From: Adiantum capillus-veneris
Taxonomy: Eukaryota; Streptophyta; Polypodiopsida; Polypodiales; Pteridaceae
NCBI GenBank assembly: GCA_014529385.2
Contig: CM043963.1
Location: 79,632,412 to 79,696,411, forward strand
Direction of reading: 5' to 3'
Length of the DNA: 64,000 bases
Positions within the stretch are counted from its first letter, which is position 1. Each line of letters opens with the position of its first letter. The notes under the pieces are model-generated. The model saw only the letters and a program-made list of their open reading frames with translations. It did no database searches and was not told the DNA's origin. Positions 18,441-29,052 of the stretch are shown here, in pieces. The translations under genes and the position numbers were made by a program.

Positions 18441-20532
18441 CGGTGGAACTTGAGGGGAAGCTACAGGAGCTTGGGGAGCATAAGGCCTCCCTCACATATC
18501 CCTTGTTATAGTAACATTCCTCGGTCCCATGGTTTGTCCATTTTTGTTCATTAGCACACCACTTGGGCTGTTTAGCCTGGGGTTTGGCGTACAAGTTGAT
18601 CTTTTTTAGCACTTCATCTACGAGCTGCTCCTGGTTTACCGCTATTTCTCCTTTCAGTGTTGTCTTGGAAGACTTTCTCCCACTTTGTTGTGAAGATGAA
18701 TTGTCATCGAGGTCCTTGAACTCCCCTTCTTTGTAGACCGCACAATTGTCCACAAGGTACAAAGCCTCCTTGGTCAACTCATTCAACGTCGTGCTCCTCT
18801 TCATATGGAAGTCTTTCTGGAGATCTGCATTCCTTAGTCCTTGGATGAATATCAGCATAAGTCTGGACTGAGTTGGCAGTTCTTCAACAGGACATAACTT
18901 AACATATCTTTTTAGTCTTAGGGCTGCCTTCCGTACAGATTCTCCATCTTTTTGTTTGAATTTATGGATTTGTGAGACGGTATTATGAGCTATTCCCCTT
19001 TGAGAGAATTCCTCAATAAACTCGTCAAACACTTCCTCCATCGACTCAAAGTCTCTACGCTCCACAGAGTCAACCCAAGTTGCAGCATCATCCTCTAGGG
19101 TTAGTCCAAACCCTGCAAATTGGGTAGGAAAATCTAACACCTCTTCGGCTCTAATTACACGCACAAAGGCTGCTACATGATCTCTTGGGTCTCTGTTTCC
19201 TGTGTATTTCTTGTTTATCCATTTTTGCACTTGAGAAGGTCTAATTCTGCGATGGTCTACAAACCTCATCATTGGATCACCCCGTCCAAGTCTATACACC
19301 TCCTCAGGCCTTCTGTAATAGGCTGGTTCCTCTCCCAACGATGCTCCTAAGCCATAATTTCTAACGGTTCTCGCTGGAGGTGGTTCTTCTCTTCGAACTT
19401 GTTCGATGGGTGGTCCTCCAAGCTCGGTCGACCCTTGTGTCTTTGGCTTACTCTCTGCTTGATACCTTGAATAGTGTGGTGGTTCTTGCAAATCCCTGAG
19501 CCCTCGTGCGGCTAGATAACCATCTCGGTTTTGGTCTGGTTCCATTGTTGCATTCTGCCGAAGCCATGCCTGCAATGATGGCTGGTTTGCTGGTTGGTCT
19601 TGGTTGTTGAATGCTTGCGGTCTGGTGGAATGTGAGGTAGTGTCATACTCATCTGAAAATGGATTCGTTGACTTGCTTGGGGTGTGGACGGCTCTCGGCA
19701 TTTCCTCAGGGGCATATGCTGATGCTCCTGGACTTGTTGCTCTTTCTACTTCCTCTGGGAGAATACGTTGGTATTCTTGCCCGTATCTATCAACAAAAAC
19801 TATGCCCTTCCCCGTAGCAGTTTCATAAGAGAATAAGTAAAGAACCTTGTCTTTGCTTAGTTCGTTTACGTATGGTTCTTTGCTGCGAAAGTAAGAGACA
19901 ATACCCTCGCTCTCGTGTTTGTAGATTCCCACATTCTCATTATAAGTTGGAATCCTGATTGTTTTCTTATCGTACATAAAAATAGCTCCGTGCCGATCAA
20001 TGTTTGGTGGCGGCTCTTGAGTTTCTGAAACCATTTTCCCTTTAGCCACGTTATCTCCATATATGTTGTAATCTTCAGGGTTGCTAACTATTAAATAGTG
20101 GTTCCCCTTTTCGTCTCGGAATCTATCTCCATCATCATACATGCGGATTATCTCCAATCTTTGTGATGGCCTCTCTTCGATACAAATGCACTTGCGGCCT
20201 CGATAGTCAGAATAGACTAGGGCTCCTCTTGAGTTTGTTCCCTCTAAGAAGATCACCGTAAGCCTGGAATCATTCAAAGGATTTTGGGAGGTGCTTCCTC
20301 CTCGCATAGGTTCATCATAGGTGAAACCTCCTGGCTGTTGACTACCCATCATGAAGAAAGATTTGTCTGACGAAGTGTCAGTATCACTACCTTCCTCAAT
20401 AATCGGTGCTAGCGGATCTAGCCTTGCTTGAGTTACACTCTCTTTGGTGGACACTAAGCTACCTTGGTCACCTGCCACCTTCTGGTCTCTAACAATGTAT
20501 CTTCCTGATTTTAAATTCATCAAACTTATCAA
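18433..20532 (-). CDS. Ret-B gag with extra N-terminal domain
   Basis: 699 residues from an ATG at 20,532. Residues about 85-265 form a beta-rich-looking domain of unknown function with a recurring D-x-x-G-x-x-[YC] pattern (SDYRGRKC, RDEKGNHY, VDRYGQEY). A disordered proline/glutamine linker follows (265-420). Residues 420-605 are a retrotransposon Gag capsid: WINKKYTGNRDPRDHVAAF, DDAATWVDSV, VFDEFIEEFSQR, GESVRKAALRLKRYVK, SRLMLIFIQGLRNADLQ. Near the end, WCANEQKWTNHGTEEC resembles the C-x9-H-x4-C motif of Tat/Ogre gags. The frame is lost by a 1-nt shift near 18,480. Confidence 0.85.
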   Translation of the reverse strand: MISLMNLKSGRYIVRDQKVAGDQGSLVSTKESVTQARLDPLAPIIEEGSDTDTSSDKSFFMMGSQQPGGFTYDEPMRGGSTSQNPLNDSRLTVIFLEGTNSRGALVYSDYRGRKCICIEERPSQRLEIIRMYDDGDRFRDEKGNHYLIVSNPEDYNIYGDNVAKGKMVSETQEPPPNIDRHGAIFMYDKKTIRIPTYNENVGIYKHESEGIVSYFRSKEPYVNELSKDKVLYLFSYETATGKGIVFVDRYGQEYQRILPEEVERATSPGASAYAPEEMPRAVHTPSKSTNPFSDEYDTTSHSTRPQAFNNQDQPANQPSLQAWLRQNATMEPDQNRDGYLAARGLRDLQEPPHYSRYQAESKPKTQGSTELGGPPIEQVRREEPPPARTVRNYGLGASLGEEPAYYRRPEEVYRLGRGDPMMRFVDHRRIRPSQVQKWINKKYTGNRDPRDHVAAFVRVIRAEEVLDFPTQFAGFGLTLEDDAATWVDSVERRDFESMEEVFDEFIEEFSQRGIAHNTVSQIHKFKQKDGESVRKAALRLKRYVKLCPVEELPTQSRLMLIFIQGLRNADLQKDFHMKRSTTLNELTKEALYLVDNCAVYKEGEFKDLDDNSSSQQSGRKSSKTTLKGEIAVNQEQLVDEVLKKINLYAKPQAKQPKWCANEQKWTNHGTEECYYNKGYVREALCSPSSCSFPSSSTDA

Positions 20533-22330
20533 TGTAATTTAGTACAAATTCAACCACTCACCTGGCAACGGGTCAGTTTCTGCACAACTTCTTGTCTTGA
20601 TGCTGAATATACCTGTACACAAGAGTTTTAATTTCGGCAATTGAATCAAATCATTTTTCTGCTAGAGGTTATCTTAGTCATGATTGGTATAACTAGAGAG
20701 TTAATCTCAACCACTACTGTATTTTATACATTGCTGATGTTCTGGATTAGGTTGCTAATCTGAAACAGTTCTTCCTTCTGATGTTGGCCAATTTACGCGA
20801 AAAAGTCTGAATTCAGCCTTTGCTTTGTCAAATGGGCAACCAAGGTCCAAATTCACTTCTGAAAGAAGTTCTGGAACCCTTAAGCCAAATGGAACCTCAC
20901 TGTATAGGCCAGGTCAAATTTTATCTGCAGTATGCCCCAATAGACATCCTACGGGTAGGATATCTCCTGCTGTTTTTTTGGCTGGATTTTTGCACTGTTG
21001 TTTTCCTTTGTTGTGCTAAGCTTACAACTGCTTTTAATTTTTGATTTAGAATTCTATAAGCTGGTCAATGAGTCAGAAATCTGTTCCGACGGCCTGTTGA
21101 TGGTATTGATCCGTCTAATCAACTCCAAATTGGACCAAAATTGACTAGTACGCTTGCCTCAGGTCATATAACACCTTACAATGCTCAAAGTCAAATTCTG
21201 GCTTTATTTGCTTGCATTAGACATACTACGCGTAGGATGTCTTTTTCATCAGAATGGATTTAAACTCAAGGCTTAAGCTCCCCTTGAGTTGCTAATCACC
21301 TTGGTATACTCAGATTTCAGTTTGGAGTCCCCAATCACTCAGAAGACATCCTATGCGTAGGATGTCTTTTTGGCCTGTTTGACCCCAGATTTGTTTCACA
21401 ACTTTCCCTTGATGTCAGTATCCCAGTGGTATGCTTAGATTCTGATTTGGATGTCAAAAGTCCCAAACTTCAGCTGTTTTTGCTTTTTCAGTCAAAAGTG
21501 CTAAAGTCCACTTTGAACCCAATTTTCTTACCCAAATGAGGTGAAACCCCTTTCAGTCACTCAATATATCATGCAAGACACAGTCATGCAGCCATCTTAT
21601 GGTTTTGGTCTCAAGTTAATGTTTTGGCACTATTTGGGTAGGATGTCTAGCAATTTCAGTCTATCTGGCCTTATCCTGTCAAGAGATGGCCAAATTTCCA
21701 CTTTCCAGTTGAAATTAGGGTAAACCCTACCTTCTGAACACACTGGTCAACTCAAAATCCCAAAATTCCTCCTAGATTGGCCTGTAGACATCCTACGCGT
21801 AGGATGTCTCCTGGCTTAAAATTAAAGTTTTTTCTGACAGGAATGCTCCTGATGCTCTGAAGACCTGTCAAAAACACTCATAGTAACTTTTGGACTTCAA
21901 TTAGGCTTTCAGCCACACTTTTGCGTCTTTTACAAACTTGTAATGATTCTACCAAGCAAGTGTACATGCATGAAATGCTCAATATCTGAATCATGATGTC
22001 ATACTTACTCTACTCCTACCTATCATGAAGAAATGGTGATAATGGTGTTTTTGGTTGCTTTTTGGCCTCTCCGGACTCTCAAGCTCTCCTCTCACCGCTT
22101 CTACCACTCCAACTCCTACTCTAGAACTCGACTATTACCTAAAACTACCTAAGTCTACCTTCTATACCTAAGTCGAAGGATCTAGGCCAGACACACGCTT
22201 CCTAGACTCCCTCTAAGACCTAGAGAGTCCTCCACCCTCTGATCCTATTTAGATGTAAAGCGAGACTCTTGGCAAGCCAAAAATCCCAATCCTCAAGGAT
22301 TAGTCTCGGTCACCTATCTAAGGTGTTCGT
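20533..22330 (-). other. Ret-B 5' leader
   Basis: About 1.8 kb between the primer site and the gag start, with no convincing reading frame. It holds palindrome array 2 (20,942-21,809), nearest copy about 410 bp before gag. Long leaders with structured RNA are common in Tat/Ogre elements. Confidence 0.7.
20942..21809. repeat. Palindrome array 2 in Ret-B leader
   Basis: Copies of the 24-bp palindrome: 20,942-20,965 (two mismatches), 21,219-21,242 (one), 21,354-21,377 (one, C to T at the central CpG) and 21,786-21,809 (perfect), plus a half-site TAGGATGTCT at 21,641-21,650. Spacings are 277, 135 and 432 bp, and the half-site splits the last one. Less regular and less perfect than array 1. Confidence 0.9.
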
Positions 22331-22347
22331 CCCCGGCAGCAGCGCCA
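22331..22347 (-). promoter_or_regulatory. Ret-B primer-binding site
   Basis: On the minus strand TGGCGCTGCTGCCGGGG begins one base after the LTR end (GGCCAACA). It closely resembles the plant gypsy primer site TGGCGCCGTTGCCGGGG, usually assigned to tRNA-Asp. It fixes both the LTR boundary and the direction of the element. Confidence 0.85.
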
Positions 22348-22348
22348 A

Positions 22349-23282
22349 TGTTGGCCGGATACACCGTGACAGACGTCAGCACAGCGAGAACTCACCTAAC
22401 CAGTAATGTCAGCTAAGGATAAAGCTCGACCCGCAGGCGCGTGGAAGCAAGCATAAGGTGTCAACCTACACTCGACCGACTCCTAACTAATTCCTACAGA
22501 GGTCTCTACCAATTGTCTAAGTCACAGTCTTCAAAAGTGCAAAAGAGGAATCTTCCTACAACGCTTGTTAGAGCCGAACACCCATCAAACACTTTCGAAA
22601 CACCATAGAACTTGAAGGAGACCCTACTAATACCTATAGTCCGCTCTCCCTAAGGTCTATAAACCAAAATCACGACCCAAAACACCCGGTGCAGAAACAT
22701 GTAGGATGTCTGGCCGAAATTTGCAGGTCTTTGTTTCCAAAATCTGAAGTGCCTAATGTGTAGCTCTACTTAATGTGAACGCGTGGATATGCTGCAATGC
22801 GAAATCAGATAACGTATGCTCACCCAAACAACCGATGAAGCTTGTAGAAGGATCTCCCAAAGCCGGACCGTACGCGCGCAATGTTGGTATCGGCTTGTAG
22901 CTCTAGTCGGGGGCAACACGCTGCACTTCTCCGCACTCGATTCCGACCACCGTAGCATACGTAGCGTCAAGACGAAGCTCACACTCTCTCTCACGTACAC
23001 AGTACGCTCACTCACAGACTTCAAACTTGTTTTTAAAATGACAAAAGGTTTTTCATTAAGGTCAAAAAGTGGTATATATACCTTACAACTTCTCAAACCC
23101 TAAAGTTCCAAAATCAACCATCTTCTCAATCTAACTATCAAAACTGGGATACAATCTGGAAACTTCTGTAAGTCCCAATATGTACAATGTGAAAAATCGG
23201 GTTTTCCTCAATGAATGAATAATTTAAAAAATAATAGTCTGTCGAGTAGTTAGATTCTGTGAGGTGTGTCCAGCCTCTAACA
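22349..23282 (-). repeat. Ret-B 5' LTR
   Basis: 934 bp, minus strand TGTTAGAGG...GGCCAACA. The inner boundary is fixed by the primer site; the outer is the TG-CA terminus before the plus-strand decayed element. A minus-strand TATA-like GGTATATATACC lies at about 23,072-23,083. A half copy of the palindrome (TGTAGGATGTCT) occurs at 22,700-22,711. No second copy of this LTR is visible in the window. Confidence 0.75.
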
Positions 23283-23295
23283 AAAAGCTACAAGA

Positions 23296-26190
23296 TTGCC
23301 TCCTTATACTGTAGAAGAGAGCTCCCTAAAGGAGGCCAAGAAATCCTATACCTCTGAGACACAACAAGAGGTACACAATGAGGCACTCTATGCAGGGAAG
23401 TTCAGAAGTAAAGACGGAGTTGGGGTCGAGCTACAAATGATTCCAAAAGAGATATATGATGTAGACGTGGACCCCCGCGGCTACATCACAAACAACTTGG
23501 CCTACTACCTTACTATGAGATGGATCCCTATGGCTACAAATGATGCCAAAAGAGATATATGATGTAGCCATGGACCCCCACACACGAGAAGCTCACAGAC
23601 AGCTTGGCCTACTACCTTACTATGAGATGGATCCCTGTGGAATTGATCTCCAAAGATCATATGAGTTGCTAAACACCATCCAAGAAGACGGCTCTGCCAC
23701 CTTGACAAGTTCAGCAGGGGAGCATGTGGAAGTCACTATCACCAAGGACATTGTGGCAGAAGCCTTAAAGTCTCCACAAGAGGGGACATGTGATCCAAAG
23801 ATAAGAAAGTGACTGGCACTTTCACAAAGTCTACAGCCGCAACAACCCTCTCAAAATTTAGTGCATAGGCCTGCAAAAAATCCCACAAGGTTATACCATC
23901 AACAATTATATTTTATGACCAAGAAATCGCCATGCTACACAACACCCAATCATGCGGTGGCGACAACTTTCACCCAAGCTCTAAGGTCGGCTAGACTTAT
24001 GCCCAAAGATCATACACAATATGTGATGACCACTCTGAAGAGCACCAAGAAGGAAGGTAGAGTGACATACCTTGGTGCTCCAAAAACCCTTACTCGAATA
24101 GCCTATCAGGATATCGGAATGGCAGATAATCTACCACCTTCACCTGATCAAAAGACATGGCTTATATATGAATCCCAACAAGAGCTAGAAGAAGAGTAGC
24201 CAAGGGAGCAGCCTAACACCCGAGGCAAGAGACGAAGACAACCACTAGAAGAAGAAGAGCTGGATGTTAAGGAACGTGAAGCATGCCTAGAGCGTATCCG
24301 CAGAGTTTCCCCTACAGCACACCAGGAAGATCCAACTCAAAGAGTAACAAGACAACAAAGAGAAAAATAAGCATACAAGAGATCTCGCACACCCAAAGGA
24401 CAAGAGAAATAAAAGTGGGTTCCTACAGAGAAAGACAATTAGGCCAAGATCAAAGAGACCAATGGGTCCTCCATGGTTTAATCTTGTAGAACAGATGGAC
24501 TGACTTTTTGAGGCCGAAGAAGCAGCAAGGATTGCCTTGGCAAGTCAAGAGATTGAAAAAGAGGTGCCCATTCAAGTGCAGGAACAACACAAGTCAAGGC
24601 CACCATCCCTCATATTCCTTCTTCACCAAAGTCACTAAGTCCCATAGAGCACCAAGAACCCTTGGAAGGCACACAACACACATTTCAGAACAAACACAAG
24701 AAGCGGAAGTGGAGAAAAAAGCTTCACAAGAGCGTGACACACATGATGTAGAAAAAAACAAAGATACAGCTCTTGCTGCAGCACAAGATATGATAAATCA
24801 GCTTGTACAAGAGATGCTACAACTAATCAAGGATCCTCCCCAGGAGTTGACACACATAGTCAAAGCCACTCAAATTTTGGAAACTCCAAAGGTTGTGGAC
24901 GTACTAAAAGTGCAAGAAGTCAATGAAGTAGCCAAAGTCACTGAGGTAGCCAAAGTCAAGCAAATTCTTGAAGTAGACACTTCTAAGGTGATCTAGATCC
25001 CAAAAGAAACAACAAGTGTGGATACGATATCTGCATAGGCATTGAACATCATTGGAATGATAAGAGATGAAGCTACTAACAAAACTAATCAAGTGCTAAC
25101 ACTAACACAACAAGTCATTCACTTGAATTCGGAGTTGCAATCATCTCACCGCAAAGTAGAGGAGTTAAAGTTAGAACTCATGGCAAAGACTGCTTCCTTG
25201 GAAAGTCTACAAACAGAAATTGCTCAACTAAAGCAAGACGGGGAAAGAAAGCAAGTGCTCTACACAAAGCAAAAAGAAGAAGTGGCTCAACTCACCCAGC
25301 TCCTGATCAACACTACAACCGCCTATGAGGAGCAAGCAAGAAAGATGCAAGCTGTGACCACATCCCTGTGAAACACAAGCCAATCACTACCAAAAGCACA
25401 AGTGCATTTAAATACAGTCACAACTTCATTAAACTACTCTGAGGCCAAAATAGCCTCTCAAGCTACACCATTGCGACAATTGAGAGCAAATCCGTTGGTG
25501 GCCACACTAAAAGGTGATGATGAAGTGTACAAGTCTTTGGAAAAGAAGAATGAAGAGCTCACATTAGAGCTAAAAGCGGAGCAAAATAAAAAAAGGGATC
25601 TAACATCACTCCATATGCAGAAGTAAGAGACCCTCCTTAAAGAGATCAAAGAGTTAAAGAAAGCAAATCAGCAAGCAAGGGATCAACCGACAGAAGAAAT
25701 TCATACCGAGGTGGGTCCTTTAACCCAGCCGAATCTCGAAAACCCGGAGATCACCTTTGCTGAGATGACTATGGAGCCACCACAAGTGGACAATCCAAAC
25801 TTTCCACTTAGTCCCAAGACCGTTGATGAGGAAGTGTTGCTGCCACTAGCACAAGGGGAAGAAGAACGACTGAAGGTTCAGATTCTTCAAGAGAATGATG
25901 CACAATGGAAAGAGGCGATGGAATGGGATCAAAGACTACTTCATTCGGTAAATGTAACTCAACTCTAGTCTCAGCAACTCAACATGCAATGGCAGCATCA
26001 ACCTACCCTTCTATTTTCATTAAAAATAAAGGAGCTGTTGCAAATCAAAGAGAAGTCAATCAAAGAGCAAGAAAGCCAGGACACAACAGATATACATCCA
26101 AACTGGCAACAAAATTGGTTGAGGAAGCATAAGAGATATCTCATCCTCTTTGTCAGAGCTCCACTTTCATTGCAAAAACATCCCACTTTT
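23296..26190 (+). pseudogene. Decayed homologue of the unknown long frame
   Basis: Scattered frames with many stops align with the 8069-5191 protein in order. YHQQLYFMTKKSPCY and HAVATTFTQALRSA match YNQYFHMCTKRPQKY and GAIATTFTWAMTKG. DNLPPSPDQKTWL matches EPPSQNDWL. Coiled-coil segments (25.04-25.65 kb) and the AMEWDQRLLHSVNVTQ tail (about 25,917-25,964) follow in the same order. The start of the protein is missing at 23,283. A tandem duplication of about 100 bp lies near the N-terminal end. Confidence 0.75.
23436..23634 (+). repeat. Tandem duplication of about 100 bp in Ret-C
   Basis: Two copies, about 23,436-23,533 and 23,537-23,634. Both contain CCAAAAGAGATATATGAT and end in CTTACTATGAGATGGATCCC, with some divergence in between. 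They duplicate the PKEIYDV segment of the unknown frame. Confidence 0.8.
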
Positions 26191-26645
26191 TGTCGTGTGT
26201 GACGAATTCAAAGTTGGAAAGATCATGTGGCAATACAAAAGACAAAACCGAATGACTGAATTACCCATGGCTACCACCACTGCAAGCGGCACCCCCCAAT
26301 GAAGTATATATGGTGAAATCACTCTCAACAGCTGCAAAACCTTACTCACTTGTATTCAAGCATTTAATGAGCCACAATAGACGGACGTGCCATGGATGTC
26401 ATTTCTTGAAGGCAACTAGGGCCTCTGCTATGACTTAAGCAACCAACCATCAAAGGTAGTACTTTTTGGATTTTTTGCCAGGTGTATGTTCTTACCATCA
26501 TATCACATGTTAGCATTCGGAAAAGCATTCTATACAGGGTTTTCACATGCGGAACAAGATATTTGCTCCCATCTTACAGAACCTGTCGGGGCCAAGTTTA
26601 TGGGATACTCCCCCATAGAGCTCTGCAACAAAGTTACCATGCAGT
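26191..26645 (+). other. Poorly readable stretch between unknown frame and gag
   Basis: About 450 bp with short broken frames such as FGKAFYTGFSHAEQDICSH. It could belong to the unknown frame or to gag, but I recognise no domain and no LTR here. Confidence 0.4.
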
Positions 26646-27134
26646 TCATGGAGGTTCCGGATAAAGAGCGACATATCTAGCTGAGGCAAGTGCACTTGAT
26701 ACCTTTGATGCAGCTGAAACTAGGGCTGTTAAGAAGTATAGGAAACTCAAGTGTCTAAGAGGAAATGTTCCAATAGAGGGTCCTAGACCTAAGGGAAAAT
26801 TGCAAGCATCAACATCTAGAGAGATTCCTAAGGTAACAACGGAGGTAATTGAAAATTTGAATAAATCCTTAAGCAACTTGTCAATCCACCTTGCACAAGT
26901 TGTAGGTCCCAAGGGACAAACAAAGAAATCCAAGGAGTGAGAGCCACAACCAGGAGAATTTTGCAATGTTGGAATTGCGAAGAGTTTGGACATGGGATGT
27001 ATAATTGTCCTTGGCCCCGTGGGGAGCCAAGGAGACCTAAATTGAATTACCCAGTGATGAATGCAGGTGAAGGAACTAGTCAACAACCATGGCTTCTACA
27101 AAGGCCAAATGGAGCAAGACCACCCCCATGAAAA
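26646..27134 (+). pseudogene. Ret-C gag tail and CCHC zinc knuckle
   Basis: One frame reads AAETRAVKKYRKLK, then a segment with VIENLNKSLSNLSIHLAQ, to a stop near 26,938, resembling the Ret-A segment VVDLMKNLSLNMLGQV. After a frameshift the knuckle CWNCEEFGHGMYNC (C-x2-C-x4-H-x4-C) lies at about 26,970-27,010. Same order and spacing as Ret-A. Confidence 0.75.
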
Positions 27135-27737
27135 GTGGAAGGAGTTCCACCTTTGCCAAATCCAAATGTGCATGTGGTAGAGGTGAAAAATTCAAATGAG
27201 ATTGACATGGAAGCAAATGGCATCAAGCGTGGCCATGGAAAAGGTAAGGAGAAAGAAGGATTCATGTCACAAAGTGACCATGGACAAGAGAAGAAGGCGA
27301 AGGAGACCAATAAAGCCAAGCGGACTCGACGTTGTATCAACCTCCAAGACTTCCCCCTTGGACATGGTATGGCTCCATACAACCTACTAGAAGACATGAG
27401 AGGTAAGGACCCTGATATCTCATGGCCTCAGTTTCTTGCATTATGTCCACAAGTTAGGAGGGATTTAACAACGGTAGTTAGCACTAGGAGAAAGGTAGAA
27501 GAGAGTGTGCATGTTGTAAAAATTGCACAAGTTGAAATGAATGAGGATATTACACCTGTGCTAGATTGTTACATCAAAGAGAGGTTGGTTAAGAAAGGTC
27601 TAGTGGATGGGGGTGAACAAATTTGCATCATGATAGAGGAACTCATGCAAATACTAGTCATGCACATCCATGAGACACCTGAAATCAAAGTCAAGATGGA
27701 AAACAATAGCAAGGCTAGGTGTGTAGGCATTTGTTAA
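27135..27737 (+). pseudogene. Ret-C protease region
   Basis: 200 residues with DFPLGHGMAPYNLLEDM matching the Ret-A DFPLGDGQLSYD region, then VDGGEQICIMIEELMQ as the retropepsin active-site segment. The triplet region reads D-G-G-E, so the small residue after the second glycine is lost as well. The closing motif is missing. The frame stops at 27,735-27,737. Confidence 0.75.
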
Positions 27738-28290
27738 AATGTTTGTGAAGGCCTTTGGCATTAAGAAGGTAGTGGATTTAAGGCAACAAAAAGAGATCAC
27801 TTTCTCCTCCCATTTCAGGATGAGATACTAAATGAGGTAGCTGGTTACGACAAGTACACTGTGTGCAATGGCTACTTAGGTTACTTTCAAATAGGTATCA
27901 CATTGGAGGATTAGTTAAAAACAACCTTCATCACTCTTGGGGGTTGTTATGCTTTTAGATCCATGCCTTTGGCCTGACAAATACTCCTACAACTTTCCAA
28001 TGCTTCATGAACATGGTGTTTCAAGCATTCTTTGGAAAGTCAATTAGGGTGTTTATTAATAATTTTCGCATTTATAGCTCAAAATCATTGCATCTATAGA
28101 GGGTAGAAGAAGGATTGAAGAAGCTCTATGACATGGTAGGTTACCTCAACCCTGACAAGTGTCACATAGGTGAGGATGAAGTGATTTTGCTTGGTCACAA
28201 AGTTTCTTACAAAGATATCGAGGTGGATCCTTCAAAGGCAAAGGCTCTTATTGAGCTCCCATCACCCAAGAATCTCAATTCATTCAAAAG
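27738..28290 (+). pseudogene. Ret-C reverse transcriptase remnant
   Basis: Broken plus-strand frames show NEVAGYDKYTVCNGYLGYFQ (compare SVAGYERYSVCDGFSGYF in Ret-A) and VFINNFRIYSS at about 28,049-28,080. The catalytic box that should read F-x-D-D reads I-N-N at 28,058-28,063, both aspartates changed to asparagine by G-to-A. Catalytically dead. Confidence 0.8.
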
Positions 28291-28788
28291 GTGAAGTATA
28301 TGTCATGCTTCATTCACTTAGCTTTAGAGTTGCTTCATCCTTTGCAAAAGTTGACACAACAAGTAGAATTTGCATGGTCTGATGAGCTTGAGGATTACTT
28401 TTGTAACATTAAATTTATTTTGGCAGAGCTACCAATACTCATGCCTCCTTGTTGGGAGTACACATTCTTTGTTAGCTCTAGTGTTGGGAAAGAAACAATT
28501 GGTGCAGTTTTGTTACAACAAGATTCCCACATTACCAGGATGCAACCCATCTACTTTGCTAGTAGCGTCATGAATACCTTGGAGAGAGGCTACACGGAGG
28601 TAGAACTCATGATGCTTTCTCTCATGTTTTTGGTGAGAAAGTTTAGATCCTACTTGCTACCAAAACCTTTTGTAATTCTCACTATAGAAAATTTGTTCGC
28701 TTGGATGTCATTTCAAATGAATGTTAGTATTAGGAGGGGCTCACTCTTGGATGCATTGTGCAAATTCAACAAAGGAGGGGGCCACTAA
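28291..28788 (+). pseudogene. Ret-C RNase H remnant
   Basis: 165 residues. The RT tail (FAWSDELEDYFCNIKFILAE) leads into an RNase H-like segment: VSSSVGKETIGAVLLQQ, PIYFASSVMNTLERGYTE, LSLMFLVRKFRSYLLP. The first catalytic Asp (normally in a DAS-like motif) is Ser here. No integrase follows. Confidence 0.7.
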
Positions 28789-28790
28789 AA

Positions 28791-29016
28791 GACTTTTGTA
28801 GGCATAAAACGAAAGCTTTTTGGTGCCTACTTCCGCTCAAAATTTGGAGAAGTGACCAGCAAAGAAAATATAGCCCATGAGCTGAATAATCACCTTAATT
28901 GTTTGTAAAATTTTTGGAGCTACCATTGGTGAGATATGAATTTTATGGTGGACCCCAGTCTGCCCACTTTTTTCTCACAAGTCACCCCTAGTCTTCTCTC
29001 ACTTCTTTTCACACTT

Positions 29017-29052
<36 letters not shown>

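Larger units (their letters stand above)
10695..23282 (-). mobile_element. Ret-B, large Tat-like Ty3/gypsy retrotransposon
   Basis: Read on the minus strand: LTR (23,282 to 22,349), primer site, 1.8-kb leader with palindromes, gag (20,532 to about 17,830), protease, linker, RT, RNase H, duplicated integrase zinc modules, integrase core, second retropepsin-like domain and basic tail (stop at 10,825). Order PR-RT-RH-IN defines Ty3/gypsy. The long leader, extended gag and C-x9-H-x4-C gag motif suggest the Tat/Ogre side. The frame was originally near-continuous and is now broken by several stops and frameshifts. No matching 3' LTR is visible, so the left boundary is provisional; the element may continue through the unknown frame at 5191-8069. 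Confidence 0.85.
23283..28790 (+). mobile_element. Ret-C, decayed plus-strand gypsy remnant with unknown frame
   Basis: Plus-strand series of broken frames: homologue of the unknown long frame (23.3-26.2 kb), gag tail (26.65-26.94), CCHC knuckle, protease, RT and RNase H up to 28.79 kb. The left end is cut exactly where the Ret-B LTR begins, so Ret-B seems to have inserted into it. Protease and gag resemble Ret-A. It may be one element carrying the unknown frame 5' of gag, or two fused remnants. Confidence 0.7.
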
